From Sulfuricella sp. (GTDB lineage Bacteria > Pseudomonadota > Gammaproteobacteria > Burkholderiales > Sulfuricellaceae): 15,181 nucleotides of DNA. The stretch spans positions 1-15,181 of the forward strand of contig JAUYSN010000261.1 in NCBI GenBank assembly GCA_030696235.1. Direction: 5' to 3'. Both the position numbers and the translations under genes were made by a program. Shown piece after piece: positions 1 through 9,600 of the stretch. The notes beneath the pieces are model-generated. The model ran no database searches. It saw only the letters and a list, made by a program, of their open reading frames with translations, and was not told the DNA's origin. Within the stretch, counting starts at the first letter, position 1, and each line of letters starts with the position of its first letter.

Positions 1-132
1 ATTTACTGTGCCTCCGACCCCGGACTTACAGGTCTTTACACCAGCGGCCAGGCCGTCAACCTGGGCGGAGCGGGCGCCCCGCCCGATGCGGCAAGTGTGA
101 TCGACACCCTGAATAGAATTGCCGCGTTATGA
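1..132 (+). CDS. waaC: C-terminal fragment of a heptosyltransferase, probably LPS heptosyltransferase I (5' end outside window)
   Basis: An open frame enters from the left edge and gives 43 residues before TGA at 130-132. The fragment contains YCASDPGLTGLY followed by QAVNLGGAGAPP. The DPGLTG-Y block resembles the C-terminus of WaaC (E. coli has a TDPGLIGGYG block there), a GT9-family enzyme that adds the first L-glycero-D-manno-heptose to Kdo2-lipid A in the inner membrane. The stop overlaps the waaA start (ATGA), so the two genes are translationally coupled in an LPS inner-core operon, which fits the assignment. Only the tail is visible, so another GT9 heptosyltransferase such as WaaF or WaaQ is not excluded. 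Confidence 0.6.
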   Translation: MYCASDPGLTGLYTSGQAVNLGGAGAPPDAASVIDTLNRIAAL

Positions 133-1385
133 TGCGCCGCCTTTACACCCTGCTGCTGGTCCTGCTGTTGCCCTACATGCTGTTCCATCTGTTATGGCGG
201 TCCCGGCGCCAGCCCGAATACCTGCGCCATATCGGCGAGCGTTTCGGTTTTTATCGCGGCAAACCCGCCGCCCCTCTGATCTGGCTGCATGCGGTATCGG
301 TGGGAGAGACCCGCGCCGCAGTGCCGCTGGTTGCCCAATTTCAGGCACGCTATCCGGAGCACCGCATCCTGCTCACCCACATGACACCCACGGGCCGGGA
401 AACCGGCAGGCAGTTGTTCGGCGATCAGGTGCTGCAATGCTACCTGCCCTATGATTTTCCGTTTGCGGCAAAACGCTTTCTCCGCCACTTCAAGCCCGAA
501 ATCGGGCTGCTGATGGAAACCGAAATCTGGTTCAACCTGGTGCAGACCTGCAAGAAAGCTGGGGTGCCGCTATTGCTGGTCAACGCGCGGATGTCGGAAA
601 AATCGGCGCGCAAATATGGCCGGTTCAAAACTCTCAGCCGTGACAGCCTGCAAGCACTGTCGGCGATTGCCGCCCAGAGCGAGACCGACGCACGCCGATT
701 GATCGAATTGGGCGCACCTGCGGTAAAAATCACCGGCAACCTCAAGTTCGATGTGGCCGTACCGCAAAGCGCGATCGACCTGGGGAAAAACCTGCGGCAA
801 CAGTTCGGCCCTTCACGCCCGGTATTCCTTGCCGCCAGCACGCGGGAAGGCGAGGAAGCGCTGATTATGGAAGCACGGGCCAAAATCGACATCCCCAACC
901 TGCTCATCGTCATCGTGCCGCGCCATCCGCAGCGCTTCGACCTGGTAGCGGATATGCTGACGCAGCGCGACATCCGTTTTCAGCGCCGCTCCGAGGACCA
1001 ACCCGTCGCCCCGGAGACCCAGGTCCTATTGGGCGACAGCATGGGGGAGATGTTCGCCTATTACTCCGCCTGCGATATCGCTTTCATCGGCGGCAGCCTG
1101 CTGCCGCTCGGCGGGCAGAACCTGATCGAAGCTGCAGCGATGGGCAAGCCTGTTTTGATCGGCCCCCACACTTTCAACTTTGCGGAAGTCTCCGAACTTG
1201 CCGTTCAGGCTGGCGCCGCGCTACGCGTGGCAAATGCCGAAGAATTGGTACTAACGGCTGGGGATTTGCTGAAGAAGCCGGAGAAAATCAAGGCCATGTC
1301 GGTTGCGGCGCTAGCTTTCGCCGACCGCCATCGCGGCGCGACGGAACGGCTGATGGCTCTGATAGATGAAGTGCTGAATGCGTAG
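129..1385 (+). CDS. waaA: 3-deoxy-D-manno-octulosonic acid (Kdo) transferase WaaA/KdtA
   Basis: This 418-residue protein has the normal length of the family. It transfers Kdo from CMP-Kdo to lipid IVA on the cytoplasmic face of the inner membrane (GT30, GT-B fold). Residues 5-23 form a hydrophobic N-terminal anchor. The WLHAVSVGE block ends at Glu60, the expected catalytic base, and is followed by LLTHMTPTGRETG, PEIGLLMETEIW and LVNARMSEKS. The C-terminal nucleotide-binding half has FLAASTREGEE, VPRHPQRF, the GDSMGEMFAYY block and FIGGSLLPLGGQN...EAAAMGKPVLIGP. The ATG at 129 overlaps the upstream stop by ATGA and has no clear Shine-Dalgarno, so expression probably relies on coupling to the upstream heptosyltransferase. 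An in-frame ATG at 132 is an alternative start. The TAG stop (1383-1385) lies inside the GTAG that opens a REP doublet. Confidence 0.96.
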   Translation: MMRRLYTLLLVLLLPYMLFHLLWRSRRQPEYLRHIGERFGFYRGKPAAPLIWLHAVSVGETRAAVPLVAQFQARYPEHRILLTHMTPTGRETGRQLFGDQVLQCYLPYDFPFAAKRFLRHFKPEIGLLMETEIWFNLVQTCKKAGVPLLLVNARMSEKSARKYGRFKTLSRDSLQALSAIAAQSETDARRLIELGAPAVKITGNLKFDVAVPQSAIDLGKNLRQQFGPSRPVFLAASTREGEEALIMEARAKIDIPNLLIVIVPRHPQRFDLVADMLTQRDIRFQRRSEDQPVAPETQVLLGDSMGEMFAYYSACDIAFIGGSLLPLGGQNLIEAAAMGKPVLIGPHTFNFAEVSELAVQAGAALRVANAEELVLTAGDLLKKPEKIKAMSVAALAFADRHRGATERLMALIDEVLNA

Positions 1386-1454
1386 CCTGGATAAGCGAAG
1401 CGCAATCCGGGGAATGTTTCATACGGCGGAAGGCGCTACGCTTTTCCGCCCTAC
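1382..1454. repeat. REP doublet (REPIN/BIME-like), type 1, between convergent waaA and tolC
   Basis: Two imperfect hairpins face each other between GTAG (1382-1385) and CTAC (1451-1454). The left one pairs CCTGGAT (1386-1392) with ATCCGGG (1405-1411), with an inner GCG/CGC stem. The right one pairs GGCGGAA (1425-1431) with TTCCGCC (1444-1450). RAYT-associated REP elements are known to carry a GTAG-type tetranucleotide 5' of a hairpin, and an inverted pair of such units is a REPIN. The element fills nearly the whole gap between two convergent genes, so the hairpins may also limit transcription read-through. The two arms differ in sequence, so they may belong to different REP subfamilies. Confidence 0.75.
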
Positions 1455-1472
1455 GCCTCGAAACTCAAAATT

Positions 1473-2801
1473 TTACTGCCCCAGCCAGCGATTGACCTGT
1501 TCGACATCCTCGTCGCGCAAAACACCCACGGCGGATTTGAGCTTGAGCTGGTTGAGGATATAGTTGTAGCGTGCCTGGGACAAATCGCGCTTGGCAGTAA
1601 AGAGCTGCTGCTGGGCATTGAGCACGTCCACGTTGGTGCGCACCCCCACTTCCTGACCCAGCCGGGTGGAGTCGAGCGAGCTCTGGCTCGACACCAGTGC
1701 CTGCTCCAGTGCCTTGACCTGAGCCAAGCCGCTGGTCACGCCAAGAAAAGCCTGACGGGTCTGCAAGGCGGCCTGTCGATTGCCCAGCTCCAGATCCTGG
1801 CGGGCTTTTTCCTTGTTGGCCAATGCTTCGCGCACCTTGGAATTGACGCTGCCGCCCTGGAAAATCGGCAGGTTGAACTGCAAGCCGACGGTTTGACTGG
1901 TGACCGTACCACTGATCAGATAGCTGGAATTGCTGTTTTGACTGTAGCCCGCCACCAAGTCAAGGGTAGGGTGGTGTCCCGCACGATTTCTTTCCACTTC
2001 CTGCGTGGCGATTTCCAGCGCCGCCCGCTGGATAGCGATCTGCGGACTCTGCTGCTCGGCCTGTGCTACCCATTTCGTCATGTCGTTGGGTTCGGGCAGG
2101 ACAAGGGGAAGCTTGTCATTCAGCGCATTGAGATGCGCTGGAATCTTGCCGAGGATCAGTTGCAAAGCGCGATTCTTGATTTCGAGATCGTTCTGCGCGG
2201 CAATTTCCTGAGCCGTGGTGAGGTCGTATCGCGCCTGAGCCTCGTGGGTGTCGGTAATGGTGACGGTGCCCACCTCGAAGTTGCGCTTGGACATTTCCAG
2301 TTGCTCGCCGATGGCGGCCTTCTGGGCGCCGGCCAGGGCAACATTGTCCTGGGCGAGCAGAACGTCGAAATAGGCCTGGGCGACCCTGACGATCAGGTCC
2401 TGCCGGGCGACGGCAAACTGCGCCTCAGCCTGAACAACCTGGCTTTTGGATTGCTCGTACTGGGCGAAATTCTGCTTGCGATAAATCGGCTGGGTCAGCG
2501 ACAGGTTATAGCCGTTGGAGTTGTACTGCCGGTTGGAGGTGGGAGAATCCACGTCGTTTCTGGAAGTGTTGGCGCCGAGATTGACGCTCGGCAACAGCAA
2601 TGCCAGGCCCTGTGGCGCTTTTTCCTGACCGGCCTCGAAAGCAGCACGCGCCGAGGCATATGCCGCATCCTGCTGCTGCGCCTCGCGATACACCTCCATC
2701 AGGTTGGCGGCATAAACAGGGCTGGCGAGCAGCGCAAGAAGCGCGAGAGGCAAGGATTTCATCCTGATGCCCGGCAAGCTGGATGTTACGCGAGACTTCA
2801 T
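1473..2801 (-). CDS. tolC: TolC-family outer membrane efflux/type I secretion channel protein
   Basis: This 442-residue protein is slightly shorter than E. coli TolC. It forms the trimeric outer-membrane barrel and periplasmic alpha-helical tunnel that docks to RND, ABC or MFS pumps and type I secretion systems. The N-terminus has a hydrophobic signal peptide (MKSLPLALLALLASPVYA, cleavage expected after about residue 31 of the long form). Two outer-membrane efflux repeats follow (about 34-225 and 235-430) with typical helices and strands: LTQPIYRKQNFAQYEQSKSQ, AQAYFDVLLAQDNVALA, VGTVTITDTHEAQARYD, VGLQFNLPIFQGGSVNS and VGVRTNVDVLNAQQQLF. The ATG at 2801 is preferred because TGAGGA stands 7 bases upstream; the internal ATG at 2762, which would give a shorter signal peptide, lacks a properly spaced Shine-Dalgarno. 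It lies downstream of the PCMT gene on the same strand, separated by a REP doublet. Confidence 0.95.
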   Translation of the reverse strand: MKSRVTSSLPGIRMKSLPLALLALLASPVYAANLMEVYREAQQQDAAYASARAAFEAGQEKAPQGLALLLPSVNLGANTSRNDVDSPTSNRQYNSNGYNLSLTQPIYRKQNFAQYEQSKSQVVQAEAQFAVARQDLIVRVAQAYFDVLLAQDNVALAGAQKAAIGEQLEMSKRNFEVGTVTITDTHEAQARYDLTTAQEIAAQNDLEIKNRALQLILGKIPAHLNALNDKLPLVLPEPNDMTKWVAQAEQQSPQIAIQRAALEIATQEVERNRAGHHPTLDLVAGYSQNSNSSYLISGTVTSQTVGLQFNLPIFQGGSVNSKVREALANKEKARQDLELGNRQAALQTRQAFLGVTSGLAQVKALEQALVSSQSSLDSTRLGQEVGVRTNVDVLNAQQQLFTAKRDLSQARYNYILNQLKLKSAVGVLRDEDVEQVNRWLGQ

Positions 2802-2846
2802 TTTCTATTCCTCAGTACAACGCGATGACAGCGGCTAACACACACT

Positions 2847-2907
2847 GTAGGAGCGGCGCCCTCGCCGCGATTTGAGGCCGCATTCGCGCCGAGGGCGGCG
2901 CTCCTAC
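2847..2907. repeat. REP doublet (REPIN/BIME-like), type 2, between the PCMT gene and tolC
   Basis: A 61-bp inverted repeat runs from GTAGGAGCGGCG to CGGCGCTCCTAC. Each end also folds by itself: GCGGCG with CGCCGC on the left and GCGCC with GGCGC on the right. The arm resembles the GTAGGAGCGGC-type repeats familiar from pseudomonads and other proteobacteria. It sits in the 135-bp gap inside the minus-strand PCMT-tolC pair, where the stable hairpins could stabilise the upstream mRNA end or attenuate transcription into tolC. Its sequence family differs from the elements at 1382 and 6528. Confidence 0.75.
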
Positions 2908-2936
2908 ATATGAGCATTCCTATGGACAATCTGGGT

Positions 2937-3596
2937 TTAAAAGATGAAGCGCTGGGGCTGCATCGCATTCTTAAGGGGCGGAACACTGGTTTCAAACAAA
3001 TTGGTCGTGCGATACACGCCTTCGGCGACGCAGGTAATCAGTTGGGCCTCCATCACCGGCGACTCACCAACCACGGCAAACAACCTGCCACCCACTTTCA
3101 GATCCGCCTGAAACGCCTCCGGCAACACCGGAACCGAACCGGTCAGCACAATCACGTCATACGGCCCGCCCTGTTTCCATCCGCGGGCAGCATCCCCTAC
3201 CTCCAGGGTAATATTTTCAATGCCATGCTGCTTAAGTATAGCCGCGGCTCGCGACGAGAATTCAGGGATGATTTCCACGCTGCGCACGTAACCCCGGTGC
3301 GCCATGCGCGCCAGCAAGGCGGTCATGTAGCCGCTGCCGGTGCCCACTTCCAGCACTTGGTCCGCGGCTTTCACCCCGACTTCCTGCAGCATCCTTGCCT
3401 CAAGCTTGGGCGACAGCATCGCTTCACCGTGACCCAGGGGAATTTCCATGTCGGAAAAGGCCAGCTCGCGGTATTGTTCGGGAACAAAATCCTCGCGCCG
3501 AACCTGGCGCAGCAAGTCCAGCACATCCTGATCCAGCACATCCCAGGGACGAATCTGCTGCTCCACCATATTAAAACGGGCCTGTTCCATGTCCAT
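2937..3596 (-). CDS. Protein-L-isoaspartate O-methyltransferase family protein (PCMT-like SAM methyltransferase)
   Basis: This protein of about 219 residues has a Rossmann methyltransferase fold. The SAM-binding motif I is VLEVGTGSGY (about 81-90), followed by the acidic strand VRSVEIIPE and by GPYDVIVLTGSVP, the equivalent of PCMT motif post-I/II. PCMT enzymes methylate isoaspartyl residues in damaged proteins. The substrate-side motif, which in E. coli Pcm reads IGQGQTISQP, is IPLGHGEAMLSP here (about 52-63), so the conserved ISQP is replaced by MLSP; true isoaspartyl repair activity is therefore uncertain. The ATG at 3596 is chosen because GAGGGG lies 7 bases upstream; ATGs at 3602 and 3590 are possible but worse spaced. 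It is transcribed towards tolC and divergently from the thiC leader. Confidence 0.85.
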   Translation of the reverse strand: MDMEQARFNMVEQQIRPWDVLDQDVLDLLRQVRREDFVPEQYRELAFSDMEIPLGHGEAMLSPKLEARMLQEVGVKAADQVLEVGTGSGYMTALLARMAHRGYVRSVEIIPEFSSRAAAILKQHGIENITLEVGDAARGWKQGGPYDVIVLTGSVPVLPEAFQADLKVGGRLFAVVGESPVMEAQLITCVAEGVYRTTNLFETSVPPLKNAMQPQRFIF

Positions 3597-3670
3597 GACC
3601 ATTCCCCTCTGAAATTAAGGTTATGCTAATACTTGCAATTATTCCACATTTCCATTAGTTTCACACACTT

Positions 3671-5674
<2,004 letters not shown>

Positions 5675-5677
5675 TAA

Positions 5678-6505
5678 ATGGATTTGCCGCTTCTGCTCAA
5701 AGCCCTGATCCTGGGACTGGTCGAGGGCCTCACCGAGTTCCTGCCGGTATCCAGCACCGGCCACCTGATCCTGGTGGGCGACCTGCTCGACTTCAACGAC
5801 GAGAAAGGCAAGATGTTCGAGGTCGTCATCCAGTTCGGGGCGATTCTTGCAGTTTGCTGGGAATATCGCGCCCGGCTGGGCGCCGTTGCTGCGGGACTGC
5901 AGACGGGCAAGGAAGATGCGCGGCGCTTTGTCCTCAATCTGCTGATCGCCTTCATGCCCGCTGCGGTGCTCGGCCTGCTGTTCGCCAGCAAGATCAAGCT
6001 TTACCTGTTCAAGCCGGTACCGGTAGCGCTGGCCTTCATTGTCGGGGGGCTGCTGATCCTGTGGGCGGAGCGGCGCAAGCACGTCATCCGGATTCAGGAA
6101 GTCGATGAAATGACCTGGCGCGACGCGCTGAAGATCGGGCTGGCGCAGTCGCTGGCCCTGATTCCCGGCACATCGCGCTCGGGCGCGACCATCATCGGCG
6201 GGCTGTTCTTCGGCATGAGCCGCAAGGCGGCCACGGAGTTTTCCTTCTTCCTGGCCATTCCCACCCTGTTTGCCGCTTCCGCGTACGAGCTGGTGAAATA
6301 CCGCCACCTGCTGAGCGCAGACGATCTGGGGATGTTTGCGGTGGGCGGCGTGGCGTCGTTTGTCAGCGCTTTTATCGCGGTGCGGGGATTGCTGCGCTAC
6401 ATCAGCCGTCACGACTTTTCCGCCTTCGCCTGGTACCGTATCGGCTTCGGCATCATCGTGCTTCTAACCGCCTATACCGGCGTGGTCAGCTGGTCAGTCA
6501 GCTAA
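5678..6505 (+). CDS. uppP: Undecaprenyl-diphosphatase UppP/BacA
   Basis: This 275-residue polytopic inner-membrane enzyme dephosphorylates undecaprenyl pyrophosphate to recycle the carrier for peptidoglycan and O-antigen, and it confers bacitracin tolerance. Two signature motifs are complete: [15 protein letters not shown] (Glu16, Glu20, Ser25/26, His29) and [13 protein letters not shown] (Arg167). These match the catalytic residues Glu17, Glu21, His30 and Arg174 of E. coli BacA with a small offset. Several hydrophobic helices follow, for example [15 protein letters not shown] and [16 protein letters not shown]. The ATG lies 3 bases after the thiC TGA and has only a weak AGAAAG-like ribosome site, so translation may be coupled to thiC and transcription probably begins at the riboswitch leader. 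It is convergent with chpA, with a REP doublet between them. Confidence 0.97.
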   Translation: MDLPLLLKALILGLVEGLTEFLPVSSTGHLILVGDLLDFNDEKGKMFEVVIQFGAILAVCWEYRARLGAVAAGLQTGKEDARRFVLNLLIAFMPAAVLGLLFASKIKLYLFKPVPVALAFIVGGLLILWAERRKHVIRIQEVDEMTWRDALKIGLAQSLALIPGTSRSGATIIGGLFFGMSRKAATEFSFFLAIPTLFAASAYELVKYRHLLSADDLGMFAVGGVASFVSAFIAVRGLLRYISRHDFSAFAWYRIGFGIIVLLTAYTGVVSWSVS

Positions 6506-6527
6506 TTCCAGGCAGTCAAGTAGTCAA

Positions 6528-6606
6528 GTAGGGTGGGCACGCCTTTGTGCCCACGCGGGCAGCGAAGGTTATTTCCGCGTGGGCACAAAAAACGTGCCCA
6601 CCCTAC
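6528..6606. repeat. REP doublet (REPIN/BIME-like), type 3, between convergent uppP and chpA
   Basis: The element runs from GTAG (6528-6531) to CTAC (6603-6606). The left hairpin pairs GTGGGCAC (6533-6540) with GTGCCCAC (6547-6554). The right hairpin pairs GTGGGCAC (6579-6586) with GTGCCCAC (6594-6601). The two units are inverted copies and the whole element is one large imperfect palindrome. This GTGGGCAC repeat with GTAG at its outer end matches the RAYT-type REP plan and is a widespread proteobacterial repeat type. It occupies most of the 114-bp gap between two converging genes and may act as a bidirectional transcription barrier. A tandem GTCAAGTA duplication (6515-6530) abuts its left end. 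Confidence 0.82.
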
Positions 6607-6619
6607 CCGCCTACCAAGC

Positions 6620-9600
6620 CTACGGTTTCTTGAGGAAACCGGCGATGTGGCCCAGCAACTCGTCTTCCTGGAAAGGTTTGCCCAGGTAGGCGTTGACACC
6701 CAGCTCCATCGCGTAGTTGCGGTGCTTTTCCGCAGTGCGTGAGGTGATGATGATGATCGGAATATGCGCAGTTTGCGGGTCGCTGCGCACGTTCTTGGTC
6801 AATTCAAAGCCGTCCATGCGCGGCATTTCGATATCCACCAGCATGACGTCCGGCAGAATATCCTGCAAGTGCTGCAGGGCGTCCACGCCATCCTTGGCAG
6901 TCACCACCTGGTAACCTTCCTTCGCCAGCAGACGAGAGGTGATCTTGCGCACCGTCAGGGAATCGTCGACCACCATGATGGTCGGTGCGACGGTTTCCGC
7001 TGTCGGCACCGCGGACGCCTCCGCGCCGATGGCGGGAATCTGCTGGGCAATGCGCTGCGCCAGCGGGGCAGGGTTGATAATCAGCGCGACCTGGCCATTG
7101 CCCAGCACCGTCGCCCCGGCAATACCGGGTACACGGGCAAGCTGCGGCCCGATATTCTTGATCACGATTTCCCGGTTGCCCAGAATCTCGTCCACTTGCA
7201 CCGCGACACGCTGGCTGCCGCTCCTGAGCAGCAGCGTCATGGCGTAGCGGTGCGTCTCCGGCACCTGCTCCAGGTCGCCCAGGAGCCGCGGCAGATAGAA
7301 CAGCGGATAGCGGTTGTTCTGCCACTCGATCTCGCCTTTCCGCTGAATCTCCTCCAGCCCGGCTGATTTGAACTCCTTGACCTGATCCACCATCGCCGAT
7401 GGCAGGGCATAAATTTTTTCCCCGCTACGCACCAACACAGCCTGTGCTACGGCAAGGGTAAGCGGTAAATAGATGCTGAAGACTGCCCCGCCATGTTCTC
7501 CGGGAGCCGCCTCGACACGTCCGCCGAGACCGGCAATCTCGCTGCGCACCACATCCAGACCCACACCGCGCCCGGCCACTTGAGTCACCTCCTCGGCGGT
7601 GGAAAATCCGGGCTCGAAGATCGTGTCGAGCAGCCGTGAGGGCGGAATGTCGCTGTCCGCCTGGAGCTTGTCCATTTGGATTGCACGACCACGAATCGCT
7701 TCCAGATTGAATCCGGCCCCGTCATCACTCAGGGTCAGCACGATTTCGTTGCCTTCCTGGCGCGCCTCGATGCGGATAGCCCCGGTTTCCGGCTTGCTGG
7801 CCCGTATCCTGTCTGCCGCGCTTTCCACGCCATGAGCCAGGGAATTGCGCAGCAGATGTTCGAACGGTGCCGTCATTTTTTCCAGCACGCTTCGATCCAG
7901 CTCCACTTCACCGCCCTTGATCTCCAGGCTCGCTTTTTTGTCCAGTTCCCTGGCGGTTTGCCGCACGATGCGATGGAGCCGATCCGCAACGCTGGACAGC
8001 GGCACCATGCGGATATGCATCAGTTCCTGCTGCAATTCACGGTTCTGCCGTGCCTGCTGCAGCAGCGCAGCATCGGCTTCACCCAAACTATTCAGCAGAG
8101 CCTGCTGCACCGTGGCGACGTCGTTGACGCTCTCGGCCAGGAAGCGGGTCAACTCCTGAAAACGGGTAAATCGGTCGAACTCAAGCGGATCGAACGTCTC
8201 GGCGACGCCGCCGGTCTGATTGGCCTGGGATTGCATCCGGCTTTCTGCCTGGATTTCAATCTCGCGCACCTGGTTGCGCAGGCGGATGACGTTTTCCGTC
8301 AACTCCAGCAGCGACTGCTTGAAGCCCTGCATCTCGCCTTCGACACGGGAGCGCGCAATACTGATCTCCCCCGCCTCATTGACCAGCCTGTCCAGAATAT
8401 CGGCACGCACCCGCAATTGTTGCACGCCGGGTTTTGCCGTTGGCTCCAGCAGCTGGATATCCGGTTGACCCGCTGCGATTTCCTTGGCAATTGGAGCCTC
8501 AGGCCCGGCCTGCAGGCGATCCAGCAAGTCGCCGATCTTGTCAAAATAGGTGAAGAGCTCATCGAACAGGGAGGCAGCCGGAGGCCCTGCCTCCGCTGCA
8601 TCAACCACCCGGGTTTCCATGTTGTGGATCAGGTCACCCAGCTGCAACGCACCGGCCATACGGGCACTGCCCTTGAAGGTATGCAGCGATCTCTGCAGAT
8701 CCTGCGGCGCCTGCTGGCCCGCTGGCTTCTCCCGCCAGGTACGTACCTGAGTGCCCACCAGCGGATACAGGTCCTGCGCTTCCTCCAGAAACAGGGGCAG
8801 GATATCCAGGTCGAAGTCATCGCGGGATGTCGGCATCGGCACCTCGAACGCCGCTGTCCGGACCACTTCGACTCGCCTCTCCACCTCGGGGAATGAGGCC
8901 ATTGGCTTCACGACTTCGGTTGGCTTCATGACTTCGGCTGGCTGCTCAACGTGGGCTGACGCGCGCTCCGCGAGCGCCGATGATGCGGCCTTTTCGCCGT
9001 CCGCGCGCGCTTTTTTGACCAACGCTTGCAGCGAGCGCACTGCCTGCTTTGCCGGTTTCGGCATTTTTTGTTCTTCGACCGCCTGCACCATCTTGTTCAG
9101 CGCGATGACTGCGTCACCGGTCACTTTGACCTGCTTGCCATTGGCCGGCTGCGGGTGATCCAGCATTTCCCTGAGCCATTTCTCCAGTTCAAAACTGAGC
9201 TCGGCCAGCGCCGGCAATCCCACCGTGCGGGAAATGCCGCACAGGGTATGGGCAGCGCGCATGAAGTCTTCCCTGATTGGCAGATCCGGCAGATCTTCCA
9301 GACGCGCCAGTTCTTCCTGCAGAACCGCAACCCGCTGCTTGGCTTCGCTCATGAAAATGTCGAAAAGCGCGCTCGACAGGGTGACATCGCCAACCAAAAT
9401 CTCGGTTTCCGGCAACAGTTCCGGCGCTATCTCTTCCGCCCCCAGCTCAGGGGCCACAGAAGCAAGCGCCTCAATGACAGGCGCCTCGATTTCAACCATA
9501 GCCGCCGGCGCTGTGGCTTCGATGCTCGGCTGACTGATTTCTTCCTCCGGCTCCGTGGCTTCCAGCATGATCTCTTCAGCAGGCAGCCCCTCAGCCGCCA

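Noticed and set aside
1893..2828. 311-codon plus-strand open frame opposite tolC
   Set aside because: It is antisense to a well-conserved TolC frame, has no recognisable domain, and is explained by GC-rich codon bias.
3622..3660. Sigma-70 promoter boxes for thiC and the PCMT gene in the divergent gap
   Set aside because: A promoter for each direction must lie here, but the best boxes (for example TTGCAA at 3633-3638) have poor -10 partners, so no exact position is claimed.
6528..6606. CRISPR-like repeat unit
   Set aside because: The GTGGGCAC copies are inverted within a single palindromic doublet, with no regularly spaced direct repeats or spacers.
7676..8896. 406-codon plus-strand open frame opposite chpA
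   Set aside because: It is a mirror of the strongly conserved kinase/CheW/Hpt coding sequence on the minus strand and has composition typical of shadow frames; no family features seen.
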